From an uncultured Eubacteriales bacterium (GTDB lineage: Bacteria > Bacillota > Clostridia > Oscillospirales > Oscillospiraceae), in contig OMTF01000014.1 of assembly GCA_900313925.1 (NCBI GenBank), positions 1 to 60,045 on the forward strand: a stretch of DNA of 60,045 nt. Reading direction: 5' to 3'. Position numbers and translations under genes: made by a program. Below are positions 1 through 9,254 of the stretch, piece by piece (positions within the stretch are counted from its first letter, which is position 1; the number at the start of each line of letters is the position of its first letter). Below the pieces are notes generated by a model that did no database searches, was not told where the DNA came from, and saw only the letters and a program-made list of their open reading frames with translations.

Positions 1-120
1 CAACAGTGCGACACAGAGATGGATTCGCAGTCTGGGGGCATGTAGGAATAATCTTGCCAGTTGATCTCTGTCAAGAAAAAACTCCGCAACAACTTGACGC
101 GGTCCTCGCCTCCGTGCGGA

Positions 121-149
121 TTGCGCAGGAGCGGGAAATGCGTTATAGT
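121..149 (+). promoter_or_regulatory. sigma-A-type promoter of the flippase-like gene
   Basis: TTGCGC at 121-126 and TATAGT at 144-149 are separated by exactly 17 nt. This places a start of transcription near 156, about 25 nt before the start codon at 181. Bases 1-120 show no gene I can support. Confidence 0.5.
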
Positions 150-180
150 GATGTTCAGCCTTATACAAGGAGAGGATGGG

Positions 181-1347
181 ATGGCTTCGGAGGAGCCGCG
201 CAAAAAACGCAGCAAGCGCTGGCTGACGGCAGGTTTCATAGCGTTCAACGTGATTGTCGTTCTTATCACGGCGCACATGGAATATTCCAGCAGCAACGGA
301 GCGGAGAATTTCTTTTCCCTGCAGATAAACTGGATCTATTTTCTTTTCGCAGCGGTCAGTATGGCGGCTGCTATTCTCGCGGAGATCCGAAAATATGCCC
401 TCATGATGACGGATCTGCATGGTAAGCCGCAGTGGCATACGGCCTATGAAGTCATGATCCTCGGCCGGTACTACGATAACATCACCCCCTCCGGCATCGG
501 CGGGCAGGCGTTTCAGGTTGTCTACCTCCGGCGGGCCGGCCTAACCGCGGGCGAAGCCACCGCACTGCCCGTAGCGGCCTTTCTGAACATGCAGGTTTCC
601 TTTGTCGCTCTGGCCGCGTTCCTTTTCATCCTGAACGGCGGTGTCACGCAGCACGCGCTGCTGCTGGTTATGGCATATGTCGGGCTTTTTCTGTACCTGC
701 TTCTGCCGCTGGCGATCGTGCTCTTTACCGTCGCGCCTGTTTTTTCCGAAAAAATCATACGCTGGGCGATTCTTAAGGTCGGAGCGAAGATCCGCTGGAT
801 AAAGGATCCGCAGGCGCTTTACGAACGGGTTCTGAATGCGTTGAACGGCTACCGCGACGCGCTGCGCCTGATCTACAGGAACAAAAGCCTTTCCTGGAAG
901 CTTGCCGGGCTGAGCGTTCTGTACCAGCTGGGTACCTGCTCGGTCCCCTTTTTCGTTATTCGCATGTTCGGCGGATCCATCTCCTGGATTGATGCCATCA
1001 CGATAACCATGTACGTAATGGCGTCCGTAGCGATTATCCCTACTCCCGGCAACGCGGGCGCCGCGGAAGGGTCCTTCTACCTGGTCTTTTCCCGGCTCGC
1101 CCCCGGAAAGATTTTCTGGGCCATGCTGGTCTGGCGGCTTTTTGTCTACTACCTCTATCTTTTCTGGGGTATGGGAATCTATATCCGCAAGCACATCCAA
1201 AACAGGATCCTTGCCCGGTCCATCGCGAAGGGCGAGGCCACGGCGCCTCCGCTTGGGCAGGAGGATCCCGCCCGATCTCCGGACCCGGATGCCCAAGGCA
1301 AAACGGACTCCGAGTCCGCGGGAAATATCCCGTCGTCCTCCCCCTAG
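181..1347 (+). CDS. LPG-synthase-TM / UPF0104 family membrane protein (flippase-like)
   Basis: A 388-residue polytopic membrane protein of the lysylphosphatidylglycerol-synthase transmembrane (UPF0104, YbhN-like) family. Members lack the cytosolic aminoacyltransferase domain and are thought to move or recognise lipids; the substrate here is unknown. I see about eight hydrophobic segments, the family motif PTPGNAGAAEG (around residue 290) and a hydrophilic Pro/Asp-rich C-terminal tail of about 40 residues. ATG 181 is chosen because AAGGAG lies 7 nt upstream; the frame is open further upstream but without a ribosome site. It is followed after 87 nt by sbcD, with which it may be co-transcribed. 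Family assignment is firm, function is inference. Confidence 0.8.
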   Translation: MASEEPRKKRSKRWLTAGFIAFNVIVVLITAHMEYSSSNGAENFFSLQINWIYFLFAAVSMAAAILAEIRKYALMMTDLHGKPQWHTAYEVMILGRYYDNITPSGIGGQAFQVVYLRRAGLTAGEATALPVAAFLNMQVSFVALAAFLFILNGGVTQHALLLVMAYVGLFLYLLLPLAIVLFTVAPVFSEKIIRWAILKVGAKIRWIKDPQALYERVLNALNGYRDALRLIYRNKSLSWKLAGLSVLYQLGTCSVPFFVIRMFGGSISWIDAITITMYVMASVAIIPTPGNAGAAEGSFYLVFSRLAPGKIFWAMLVWRLFVYYLYLFWGMGIYIRKHIQNRILARSIAKGEATAPPLGQEDPARSPDPDAQGKTDSESAGNIPSSSP

Positions 1348-1434
1348 AAGCGCAGCTCGCGCCCCTGTCCGCCCAGGATGCGGCAGGGACGGATTTCCGC
1401 GGCGGCGGCAAAGCCTGCAGAAGGGAGCATCGCA

Positions 1435-2571
1435 ATGAAAATTTTTCACATTTCGGATCTGCATCTCGGCAAGCGGCTGAATGAGTTTTCCCTTTTGGAG
1501 GATCAGCGGCACATTCTGCGGGAAATTCTGCTTCTGGCAGAGTCCCGTCGGCCGGACCTTCTTATCCTGGCAGGGGATCTTTACGATAAATCCATCCCTG
1601 CCGTGGAGGCCGTTTCAATGCTGGATGACTTTCTCAGCGCTTTTGTGCGCTTAGGGATCCCCGTATGCGCCATCAGCGGCAACCACGATTCTCCGGACCG
1701 CATAGATTTCGGAAGCCGTATTTTCGCAAGAAGCGGCGTCTATCTTTCCTGTGTGTATCAAGGCCGCCTTGTGCAGGCGGACTTTCAGGACGCATACGGA
1801 CCGGTGCATGTATTTCTTCTTCCTTTTGTGCGCCCGGCGGATGTGCGGCCCTTTTTCCCCGACCGGAAAATCGACGGATACCCCGCCGCGATGGAGGCCG
1901 CCTTGTCTTCTCCTCTTCCGGACCCGGCGGAGCGGAATCTCCTCGTGACGCACCAGTTTGTTCTGGGTGCGAGCCGCTGCGACTCGGAAGAAGTCAATAT
2001 CGGCGGTACGGACGGCGTCCCGGCGGACCTATTCCGCGCGTACGACTATGTCGCCTTAGGCCACCTGCATGCGCCGCAGGCTGTCGGCCGGGCGGAACTG
2101 CGCTACTCGGGATCGCCTCTGAAATATTCCTTTTCCGAGGCTTCCCAGACGAAAAGCGTAACGGAAGTGGTTCTGGAAGAAAAGGGGTCTGTCCGTATTT
2201 CCGAGCTTCCGCTGCGGCCTCTGCGGGATCTGAAGCGGATCCGGGGGCGCTTTGAAGAGCTTTCGCAGAAGTGCTTCTACGACGGCACGGAATTTCGGGA
2301 ATGCTACCTGGATATCACCCTTACGGATGAGCAGGATGTTCCGGACGCGCTGCAGAAGCTTCGCCTGATCTACCCCTATATCATGCACCTTGGCTATGAC
2401 AACCGGCGCACGCGTCAAACCGGCCGCCCGGAGCTTCCGGAAAGCGAAGAGGAGCTTCCGGCGGAAGAGCTGATCCGGGAATTCTACCGACAGCAGAATG
2501 GGCAGGAACTCACTTCCGAGCAGGCTGCTCTTCTCGCAGAAATTCTGGAGGAAACGGAGGCGGAACCATGA
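1435..2571 (+). CDS. sbcD: Exonuclease SbcCD subunit D (Mre11-type nuclease)
   Basis: The 378-residue nuclease subunit of the SbcCD (Mre11-Rad50) complex, a Mn2+-dependent phosphoesterase that trims hairpins and blocked DNA ends. The metal-binding motifs occur in order: SDLHLG (residue ~6), GDLYDK (~45), SGNHDSPDR (~81), a lone His in THQFV (~175) and GHLHAPQ (~210). The capping domain follows. Start ATG 1435 has GGGAG upstream; the frame extends 57 nt further without a better site. It overlaps sbcC by ATGA, which indicates translational coupling and equimolar production. Confidence 0.95.
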   Translation: MKIFHISDLHLGKRLNEFSLLEDQRHILREILLLAESRRPDLLILAGDLYDKSIPAVEAVSMLDDFLSAFVRLGIPVCAISGNHDSPDRIDFGSRIFARSGVYLSCVYQGRLVQADFQDAYGPVHVFLLPFVRPADVRPFFPDRKIDGYPAAMEAALSSPLPDPAERNLLVTHQFVLGASRCDSEEVNIGGTDGVPADLFRAYDYVALGHLHAPQAVGRAELRYSGSPLKYSFSEASQTKSVTEVVLEEKGSVRISELPLRPLRDLKRIRGRFEELSQKCFYDGTEFRECYLDITLTDEQDVPDALQKLRLIYPYIMHLGYDNRRTRQTGRPELPESEEELPAEELIREFYRQQNGQELTSEQAALLAEILEETEAEP

Positions 2572-5336
2572 GGCCGCTGCAGCTTACCCTCAGCGCCTTC
2601 GGCCCGTATGCCGGCACGGAATCCATCGATTTCCGGCGGCTTGGCTCCGGAGGACTGTATCTGATCTCCGGGGATACCGGAGCCGGAAAAACAACGATTT
2701 TTGACGGGATCTCCTATGCCCTTTACGGAGCAGCCAGCGGAGAGGATCGGACACCGGATATGTTCCGATCACAGTATGCCGCTGCCGAGACACCCACCTA
2801 TGCAGAACTTGTTTTTTCCTACCAGGGAAAGGTCTACCGCATCCGCCGAAACCCGAAATATCTGCGTCCCGCCCTGCGCGGAAGCGGCTTGGTTTCCGAA
2901 AATGCCGCCGTGTCTCTGACACTCCCCGACGGACGCGTCCTGAGCAAGGTGCAGGAAGCCGACGCAGCCGTTAAAGAAATCCTCGGAATCGATCGGCGGC
3001 AGTTTTCGCAGCTTGCCATGATCGCGCAGGGAGATTTCCGGAAAGTTCTGCGCGCTGATACCGCGGAACGGATGAAAATCTTTCGTACGCTCTTCGGGAC
3101 AGAACGGTACCGGGATCTTCAGGAGCGGCTTCGGGAGGAGGCCTCCCGGCGGCGCACGGAATGGCAGGCGCTGGAAACCCGGCGAAAGCAGCTCATGTCC
3201 ATGCTGCAATGCGCACCGGACAGTCCCCTGGCCTCGTCTTTAGAGCAGGCGCAGAGCGCGGACCTTCCTGAAGCGGAGTGGCTTGCGCTTATCGATCAAA
3301 TTATCCGGGAGGATCGGGCGGCATTGGAAAGCCTGACCGGCAAAGAGGATGCTCTTCGCGGGTCCCTGGCAGAACAGGATCAGAAGCTCGGTGCCGCGCG
3401 CAGGCTGAAAGCGCTTCATGATCGGCTGTCCGCCATCCGAAACGAGCTTCCCGCGGCAGAGAAAACCGCAGCGGACCGAAAGTCCGCTTTTGAGGAAGCC
3501 TCCCGGAATGCGCTGCGCTGCCGGGAGCTTGAAGCGCAGGCGGCGGGCATTGAAGCACTGCTTCCCCAGTACCGGCAGCGGGAGGAACTGAAGAAAAAAC
3601 GGAAAGTCCAGAGCGAATCTCTCGCCGAGACGCGGCGGCAGGAGCAGGAAAAAGGGGAATCGCTTGCCTCCCTGGAAAAGAGCTATACCTCCTTGAAGGA
3701 GGAAAGCCGCACCTTGCAGGAATCCGCGGGAGAACTTTATTCTTTTGCCGCCCGCAGGAAGGATCTGGACAGCCGATCAAGCGGCCTTGCCAGGGTGCAA
3801 AGCGCCCTTGACCGGCAGGAGGAGCTTGCAGGGAAATGGCGCAGGGCAGCCGTCGCATACCGGGATGCCGAAGTCCTCGCAGAGGAAGCTTCACAAGCCT
3901 ACCGAAAACTTCGCAGAGCTTATCTTGACTCACAGGCGGGAATTCTTGCGGCAGGCCTGCAGGACGGGGAGCCCTGTCCGGTCTGCGGCTCCCCTGCACA
4001 TCCTCATCCCGCTCCTCTCCCTGCGCAGATCCCTTCGCAGGAAGCGCTGAATGGTGCGGAAAGAGAGGAGGCGGAAGCCCGTACCCGCTCTGAAGCGAAA
4101 AGCAAGGCTGCAAGCACGGCACAGGGAACACTGAAGCAGGCGCAGGAGCAGCTACAGCGTCTGGCAGAAGAATTTCTTCCGGAAGCGGGCATGGACCGTC
4201 TGCAGGAAGTTCTTTCGGAGGCCAGCAAGAAACTTTCGCAGGATGAGGAAAACTACCGTGCCGCATATGAAAGCGCCCAGGCGCGGGAATCCCGGCGGGA
4301 GGAGCTCGCAAAGGAGCTTCCGGATGCGGAATCGAAACTGCAGGCGCTTCGGGAAGAGATGGAGAAAATCCGGGAGCTGGGCATCCGGGGCGCAGAAGCC
4401 GTGCAGCAGCTTGATGCGAGGATTCGCAGGGAAGATGAACAGCTGCAGTATTCCTCGGAGAGTGAGGCGGCTGCGGCAATGCAAAGGTTCCGGCAGGAGA
4501 GCGATGCACTTCGCAGCGCACGGGAGACCGCAGAGCAGGAACTGCAGGAAGCCCAGGATACCGCAGCGAAGCTGCAGAGTGCAAAACAGGAGCTGGAGAG
4601 GAATCTTCGGGCGGAACCCGCGCCGGAGCCGGTATCGGTTCTGGAAGAACAGCGCGAGCAGACGGACGCTGCAATCCAGTCTCTGCAGGAAGAGCATACG
4701 GCTCTGGAAAGCCGTCTTCGCACCAACCGCGAGGTGCGCGGCCGATATGAGACGCTGAAGGAATCGCTGAAAGCCGCGCAGACCGCATACGCAGAGGGAA
4801 AGGCTCTCAGCGACACAGTCAACGGTACGCTTGCCGGAAAAGAAAAAATAATGCTGGAAACATATGTGCAGATGCGGTATTTCGACCGCATGCTGCGGTA
4901 TGCCAATCTGCAGCTTCTGCAGATGTCCGACGGTCAGTACGAATTTTTACGGAGAGAAGAAGCCGCCAATAAAAGCAGCCAGAGCGGACTGGATCTGGAT
5001 GTCCTCGATCATATGACCGGCGGGGTGCGGAGCGCCGCTTCTCTTTCCGGGGGCGAAGGGTTCATCGCAAGCCTCAGTCTTGCCCTGGGTCTTTCGGACG
5101 CTGTGCAGGCTTCCGCCGGCGGGATTCAGCTGGAATCCCTTTTCATTGATGAAGGATTCGGCTCTCTGGACAGCGCTTCCCTTGAGCAGGTCATGCGAAC
5201 CCTGAATCGGCTGGCGACAGGAAACCGCCTTATCGGCATTATTTCTCATGTCCAGGAACTGCAGGACCGTATCGAAAAGCAAATCCGCATTACAAAGATT
5301 CCCGGGAAGGGCAGCCGCGTCGAACTGATTGTGTAG
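2568..5336 (+). CDS. sbcC: Exonuclease SbcCD subunit C (Rad50-type SMC ATPase)
   Basis: A 922-residue ATPase partner of SbcD. Walker A (GDTGAGKTT) lies at ~residue 36. Two long coiled-coil arms rich in Glu, Gln, Arg and Ala flank the zinc hook CPVCGSPAHP at ~residue 468. The ABC signature LSGGEGF (~825) and Walker B LFIDEGFGSLD (~860) close the head domain. The hook lets two Rad50-like molecules dimerise around DNA. Length is typical for Clostridia (shorter than the 1048 residues of E. coli). It is the last gene of the sbcDC operon and is convergent with the next gene. Confidence 0.95.
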   Translation: MRPLQLTLSAFGPYAGTESIDFRRLGSGGLYLISGDTGAGKTTIFDGISYALYGAASGEDRTPDMFRSQYAAAETPTYAELVFSYQGKVYRIRRNPKYLRPALRGSGLVSENAAVSLTLPDGRVLSKVQEADAAVKEILGIDRRQFSQLAMIAQGDFRKVLRADTAERMKIFRTLFGTERYRDLQERLREEASRRRTEWQALETRRKQLMSMLQCAPDSPLASSLEQAQSADLPEAEWLALIDQIIREDRAALESLTGKEDALRGSLAEQDQKLGAARRLKALHDRLSAIRNELPAAEKTAADRKSAFEEASRNALRCRELEAQAAGIEALLPQYRQREELKKKRKVQSESLAETRRQEQEKGESLASLEKSYTSLKEESRTLQESAGELYSFAARRKDLDSRSSGLARVQSALDRQEELAGKWRRAAVAYRDAEVLAEEASQAYRKLRRAYLDSQAGILAAGLQDGEPCPVCGSPAHPHPAPLPAQIPSQEALNGAEREEAEARTRSEAKSKAASTAQGTLKQAQEQLQRLAEEFLPEAGMDRLQEVLSEASKKLSQDEENYRAAYESAQARESRREELAKELPDAESKLQALREEMEKIRELGIRGAEAVQQLDARIRREDEQLQYSSESEAAAAMQRFRQESDALRSARETAEQELQEAQDTAAKLQSAKQELERNLRAEPAPEPVSVLEEQREQTDAAIQSLQEEHTALESRLRTNREVRGRYETLKESLKAAQTAYAEGKALSDTVNGTLAGKEKIMLETYVQMRYFDRMLRYANLQLLQMSDGQYEFLRREEAANKSSQSGLDLDVLDHMTGGVRSAASLSGGEGFIASLSLALGLSDAVQASAGGIQLESLFIDEGFGSLDSASLEQVMRTLNRLATGNRLIGIISHVQELQDRIEKQIRITKIPGKGSRVELIV

Positions 5337-5398
5337 GCGCTCCGCCCTTTCGGTGCGGCATCCCGCAGCGGAAGACGGAGTGCAAAGCGGCCGGGATT

Positions 5399-6319
5399 CT
5401 ACGGAGCTGTACGCTCTTTTTCGTGTCCGTTTCGGATTCTATAAAGCTTCCCCTCTTTTATTTCCACTTCCCCAATCGACTCCATCGCCTGAATTCGATC
5501 CCGTACCGATTCGCGGAAATACTCTCTTTTCCGGACTGTCGGCGAAATGCGCAGCAGATCCTCAAAGCGCTCCAGCAGCTCCTCGCAGTCCATTCCATCG
5601 GAGACCAGCGACCGAAGCTGATCGTAGAGCGACAGCTCCTTATGAATGTTCCGATCCACCAGGTCCTCCCACTCCTCTTTTGCCGCCGTGCCCTTGTGGG
5701 CAATCAGATAGCGAGAATATCGGGCATTCCGCATTCGGTAAATGCTGCGCATGCCCGGCACATACCGCCAGAAATACGGCATCTTCGACGTTTCCAGGAT
5801 TTCCGAGGAGAGAATCAGGTCGCCGACATAGCAGACGTCATCCGGCGTAACGATGCAGTAGTGGCAGGGGGAGTGTCCCGGAGTATAGAGAATCCGCATC
5901 GGCGTTCCGTCAAGGTCCACCGTTTGATCCTGGGAGGGAAGCAGTGTCACCGGGTAAGGAAGATCCCTGCGTCCTGCTGCAGCCGTCCAGCGGCCGGCCT
6001 GCCACTGTTTAATATCCTTTTCGCTGAACGGATTTCCGTTTTCGAGAAGATAGCTTAAATCTTCCTCGGACAGGAAAATTTCCGACCCGAATTTTCTGTA
6101 AATCGGTTCGTTATTGGCAATATGATCGGGATGCAGATGGCTGCAGAAAATGGCCCTTACCCGAAGGCCCTGCGCCTGAAGCCATTCCGGAAGTCCTTCA
6201 ATTACTCCGGTTCCGGTATCCAGCATCACAATTTCACTTTTATTCAAATAGTAAATCGGGCAGAAGGCTTTGCCCAGCTCTATATACTTCGTCTTTCCGT
6301 AAAATGGGACGATTGTCAT
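5399..6319 (-). CDS. MBL-fold metallo-hydrolase
   Basis: About 306 residues with the metallo-beta-lactamase fold. The zinc motif HLHPDH follows CS in the first third, TPGHSPCHY lies in the middle and VGDLI follows. The C-terminal ~100 residues are helical with many charged residues, as in the glyoxalase-II-like/RNA-binding-effector subgroup that often ends in a winged helix. The substrate cannot be read from the sequence. ATG 6319 is the first Met after a GGAGG, but the spacing of about 13 nt is long, so the start is uncertain. The gene lies just downstream of lysR on the same strand (98 nt) and may be co-transcribed with it. Confidence 0.75.
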   Translation of the reverse strand: MTIVPFYGKTKYIELGKAFCPIYYLNKSEIVMLDTGTGVIEGLPEWLQAQGLRVRAIFCSHLHPDHIANNEPIYRKFGSEIFLSEEDLSYLLENGNPFSEKDIKQWQAGRWTAAAGRRDLPYPVTLLPSQDQTVDLDGTPMRILYTPGHSPCHYCIVTPDDVCYVGDLILSSEILETSKMPYFWRYVPGMRSIYRMRNARYSRYLIAHKGTAAKEEWEDLVDRNIHKELSLYDQLRSLVSDGMDCEELLERFEDLLRISPTVRKREYFRESVRDRIQAMESIGEVEIKEGKLYRIRNGHEKERTAP

Positions 6320-6417
6320 CAGTTCTGCTTCGGACCTCCTCGAATGTGTCTGCATTGCGCTGCAATATGCGCTGTTTTCTACAGCATATACTTTTCTGCC
6401 GTGCGCTGCAGCCCGCG

Positions 6418-7335
6418 CTATCGGGCAGGAGAGCCGGATGCCTTTTCCGTTTTCTCCCGGCATAAATTCCGCAGATAGCTGCAGTATGCGCGGATAACCG
6501 GCTGGGTTATGCTTTGTTTCAGGCAGAAAAAGGAGAGACTGACCTCTTTTTCCGGTACCAGCGGCACAGCGGCGACGCCATAGTAATCGGCAAAGGAGCG
6601 CGGACCGAGGCTCACGGCAAGGCCGTTTCGGACGAGGCTCATGTTGGTATCCACCCCGTCGGAATGAAAAAGCCGCTTCGGCCGGATCCCGTACTGCTCG
6701 CAGTCGTAATGCAGTATTTTTTCATCCATCGAATTTTTGAGGCAGGTGGTAAAAACCGCACCGTCCAGAGCGGTAAAGGGAACTTCTTTTTCCCGGCTCA
6801 GAGGATTGGAGTCGGAAACCAGTACGCATTGCCTTTCCGTAATGAGATCCAGGCAGAAAAACTGCTCCGGATCGGGTACAAGACTCCGGGGCGGCCAGCG
6901 GTCGAGCGCAAGGTCCAGCTTTCCGGCGATAAGATCCTGGAAAAAATTATGGGACCCTTCCGTGGAAAATGTCACATCCATGTCGGGATAGCGGCGGAAA
7001 AAGCCGCTGACCGCGTCAAAAAGCCCGTTGGAGTAGACGCGCGCCCCCACGCCGACAGCCAGATGCCCTTGTATAGGGCTGCTGCCTTTCACCGAATTGC
7101 AGAATTCTTCCCAGGCCTCCGCCGCTTTTTTTGCTTCCTTCAGGAATTCTTCCCCCTTCTGTGTAGCAAAGACCCCGGTGCTGCTTCGTACAAAAAGCGG
7201 ATACCCGAGCTCCTGTTCCAGCTTGCGGATCTGCAGGCTCAAGGCCGGCTGCGAAACGAAAAGATTTTCCGATGCCCTGGAAAACTGGTGGCAGCGGCTG
7301 ACTTCCAGGGCGTATCGAACCTGTGTCAGCGTCAT
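6418..7335 (-). CDS. LysR-family transcriptional regulator
   Basis: A 305-residue LysR regulator: N-terminal winged helix-turn-helix (residues 3-60, with SQPALSLQIRKLEQELG) and a C-terminal effector domain of periplasmic-binding-protein fold. Start ATG 7335 has AAAGGAG upstream. It is divergent from iorAB across a 165-bp spacer carrying inverted repeats (7341-7386), the usual arrangement for a LysR protein that controls its divergent neighbour. A 2-oxoacid or aromatic amino-acid derivative is a reasonable guess for the ligand, but this is inference from context. Confidence 0.92.
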   Translation of the reverse strand: MTLTQVRYALEVSRCHQFSRASENLFVSQPALSLQIRKLEQELGYPLFVRSSTGVFATQKGEEFLKEAKKAAEAWEEFCNSVKGSSPIQGHLAVGVGARVYSNGLFDAVSGFFRRYPDMDVTFSTEGSHNFFQDLIAGKLDLALDRWPPRSLVPDPEQFFCLDLITERQCVLVSDSNPLSREKEVPFTALDGAVFTTCLKNSMDEKILHYDCEQYGIRPKRLFHSDGVDTNMSLVRNGLAVSLGPRSFADYYGVAAVPLVPEKEVSLSFFCLKQSITQPVIRAYCSYLRNLCREKTEKASGSPAR

Positions 7336-7340
7336 GTCGG

Positions 7341-7420
7341 ATACTCCTTTATAAGTTTTACTTATAGGAACATAATAAAGGAGTATTTTCTATTTTGCAA
7401 TGCAGTTTCTAAAATAGAAT
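7341..7420. promoter_or_regulatory. Candidate LysR operator region between lysR and iorA
   Basis: Three nested symmetric elements are visible. A T-N11-A type box lies at 7350-7366 (TATAAG, 5 nt, CTTATA). A perfect 12-bp inverted repeat (ATACTCCTTTAT at 7341-7352 and its complement at 7375-7386) flanks it. A second perfect repeat, TTCTATTTT at 7388-7396, has its complement at 7411-7419. The first arm overlaps the lysR ribosome site. No good sigma-A promoter with 17-nt spacing was found for iorA, consistent with activator dependence. Confidence 0.55.
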
Positions 7421-7500
7421 ACAGCAGGTCCCTCGGCAGAAGAAAAATCTTTGGTTGAACGATGCATCCGCATTGGAATCGCAGAAAGAGAGGTATGTAT

Positions 7501-9252
7501 ATGGATCGTCACCTGATGTCCGGAAACGAAGCAATCGCCCGGGGCATTTATGAGGCGGGCGTAAGGTTCTGCTCGGCTTACCCCGGAACGCCCTCCACGG
7601 AAATTTTTGAGCAGCTTCCCCAGTATAAGGATTCCTTATACTGCGAATGGGCGCCAAACGAGAAAGTCGCCACGGAAGCGGCCTACGGCGCCTGCATCGC
7701 AGGTGTCCGCAGCGTCTGCGCCATGAAGCACGTCGGTCTGAATGTTGCGGCCGACCCCATGTTCACCGCAGTTTACAACGGAGTTCGCGCGGGATTTGTT
7801 ATCATCGACGCGGATGATCCCAGCATGCACTCCTCACAGAACGAGCAGGACAACCGCTGGTATGCAAAGCACGCGAAAATGGGCCTGATCGAGCCTTCCG
7901 ACTCCCAGGAATGCAAGGATTTTCTGAAGGTCGCCTTCGATCTGAGCGAGCGGTTCAATATGCCGTTCCTGTTTCGTTCCACCACCCGGATTTCCCATTC
8001 GAAAAGTCTGGTAACCTTCGCGGAGCGTACGGAAGTTCCTCCCAAGCCCTATCAGAAGGAAAGACGCTTCAACTGCGTGCCAGCGGTAGCGGTGCAGAAT
8101 CACAGGCGCCTGGAAGAGGACTTCGCGAAATTGGCGGAATACAGCAATGTCTGCCCGCTGAACCGTGTCGAAATGAAGGGTACGAAGATTGGCGTCATCA
8201 CCGCTTCCGTTTCCTACCAATACGCAAAGGACGCTTTTCCGGAAGACGCTTCTTTTCTGAAGCTCGGACTTACAAATCCGCTGCCGATGAAGCTCATCCG
8301 CGATTTTGCTTCGAAAGTAGATCAGCTCTATGTTGTTGAGGAGCTGGACGATTTCATGGAGATGCAGATCCGTGCGGAGGGCATTCCCTGCGTCGGCAAG
8401 GAGCTCACTGGAAAACTGTATGAATTCAACCCGCAGCTTCTTCGGGAGCGAATCTTCGGAGAAAAGCCTGTCACGAAGGATGTCGGCGTACAGGCCGTCT
8501 CCCGGCCGCCGGTTCTCTGCCCGGGATGTCCGCACCGCGGCCTGTTCTATACTCTTGGCAAGCATAAGGACTTCGTCATTGCAAGCGATATCGGGTGCTA
8601 TTCTCTGGGCGCCTCAGCTCCGCTGAACGCCGGAGACACCTGCGTATGCATGGGCGGTGGATTTTCTGTCGGTATGGGTCTTGCCAAAGGCCTCGCTCTG
8701 GCAGGAGATACGCAAAGGAAAGTTTTCGGTGTTCTGGGGGATTCTACCTTCTTCCATTCCGGAATGACCGGCGCCGTGGAAATTGCCTACAACAGCGGGA
8801 ATCTCATCCCGATTGTTCTGGATAACCGCATCACGGGTATGACCGGCCAGCAGGATAACCCCGGCAGCGGGTTCAACCTCGAAGGGGAGCCGGCCAACAC
8901 CATCGATATCGGAGCCGTTCTCCGCGCCTACGGATTTACCAACGTCATCACAGTGGATCCGCAGGATCTGGACGCGGTGGAAAAGGCGGTGGAGGAAGCT
9001 CTGGCATCCAAGGAGCCGGCTGCAATCATCACCCGCCGTCCCTGCCGTCTGCTCAAGCGCGTCAAGCAGGAAAAAGGACTCTGCACCGTCGATCGAGACA
9101 AATGCATCGGGTGCAAAAAGTGCCTGTCCGTCGGATGCCCTGCCGTCAGCATTCTTGAAGGCAAGTCGAGCATTGATTCCACCCAGTGCGTGGGCTGCAC
9201 CGTCTGTGCGCAGGTCTGCCCGGTGCACGCCATTTCGAAAAAGGAGGACTAA
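7501..9252 (+). CDS. iorA: Indolepyruvate:ferredoxin oxidoreductase, alpha subunit
   Basis: A 583-residue catalytic subunit that oxidatively decarboxylates aryl-pyruvates from Trp, Phe and Tyr transamination to aryl-acetyl-CoA, reducing ferredoxin. The order of domains is the pyrimidine-binding domain (CSAYPGTPSTEI near residue 23), then the thiamine-diphosphate domain (CPGCPHRGLFY ~340, GDSTFFHSG ~415), then two C-terminal [4Fe-4S] motifs (CIGCKKCLSVGCP and CVGCTVCAQVCP, ~535-575). ATG 7501 is preferred over 7495 and 7462 because AGAGAGG sits 7 nt upstream of it. iorB follows after 2 nt. Confidence 0.93.
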   Translation: MDRHLMSGNEAIARGIYEAGVRFCSAYPGTPSTEIFEQLPQYKDSLYCEWAPNEKVATEAAYGACIAGVRSVCAMKHVGLNVAADPMFTAVYNGVRAGFVIIDADDPSMHSSQNEQDNRWYAKHAKMGLIEPSDSQECKDFLKVAFDLSERFNMPFLFRSTTRISHSKSLVTFAERTEVPPKPYQKERRFNCVPAVAVQNHRRLEEDFAKLAEYSNVCPLNRVEMKGTKIGVITASVSYQYAKDAFPEDASFLKLGLTNPLPMKLIRDFASKVDQLYVVEELDDFMEMQIRAEGIPCVGKELTGKLYEFNPQLLRERIFGEKPVTKDVGVQAVSRPPVLCPGCPHRGLFYTLGKHKDFVIASDIGCYSLGASAPLNAGDTCVCMGGGFSVGMGLAKGLALAGDTQRKVFGVLGDSTFFHSGMTGAVEIAYNSGNLIPIVLDNRITGMTGQQDNPGSGFNLEGEPANTIDIGAVLRAYGFTNVITVDPQDLDAVEKAVEEALASKEPAAIITRRPCRLLKRVKQEKGLCTVDRDKCIGCKKCLSVGCPAVSILEGKSSIDSTQCVGCTVCAQVCPVHAISKKED

Positions 9253-9254
9253 GC

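Noticed and set aside
541-1512. Long open frame on the minus strand opposite the flippase-like gene
   Set aside because: Arg/Gly-rich composition with no recognisable domain; it is the shadow of the GC-rich gene on the other strand.
3301-4788. 495-codon minus-strand frame inside sbcC
   Set aside because: Pro/Ser/Arg-rich, no start site, fully inside the coiled-coil region of an obvious gene.
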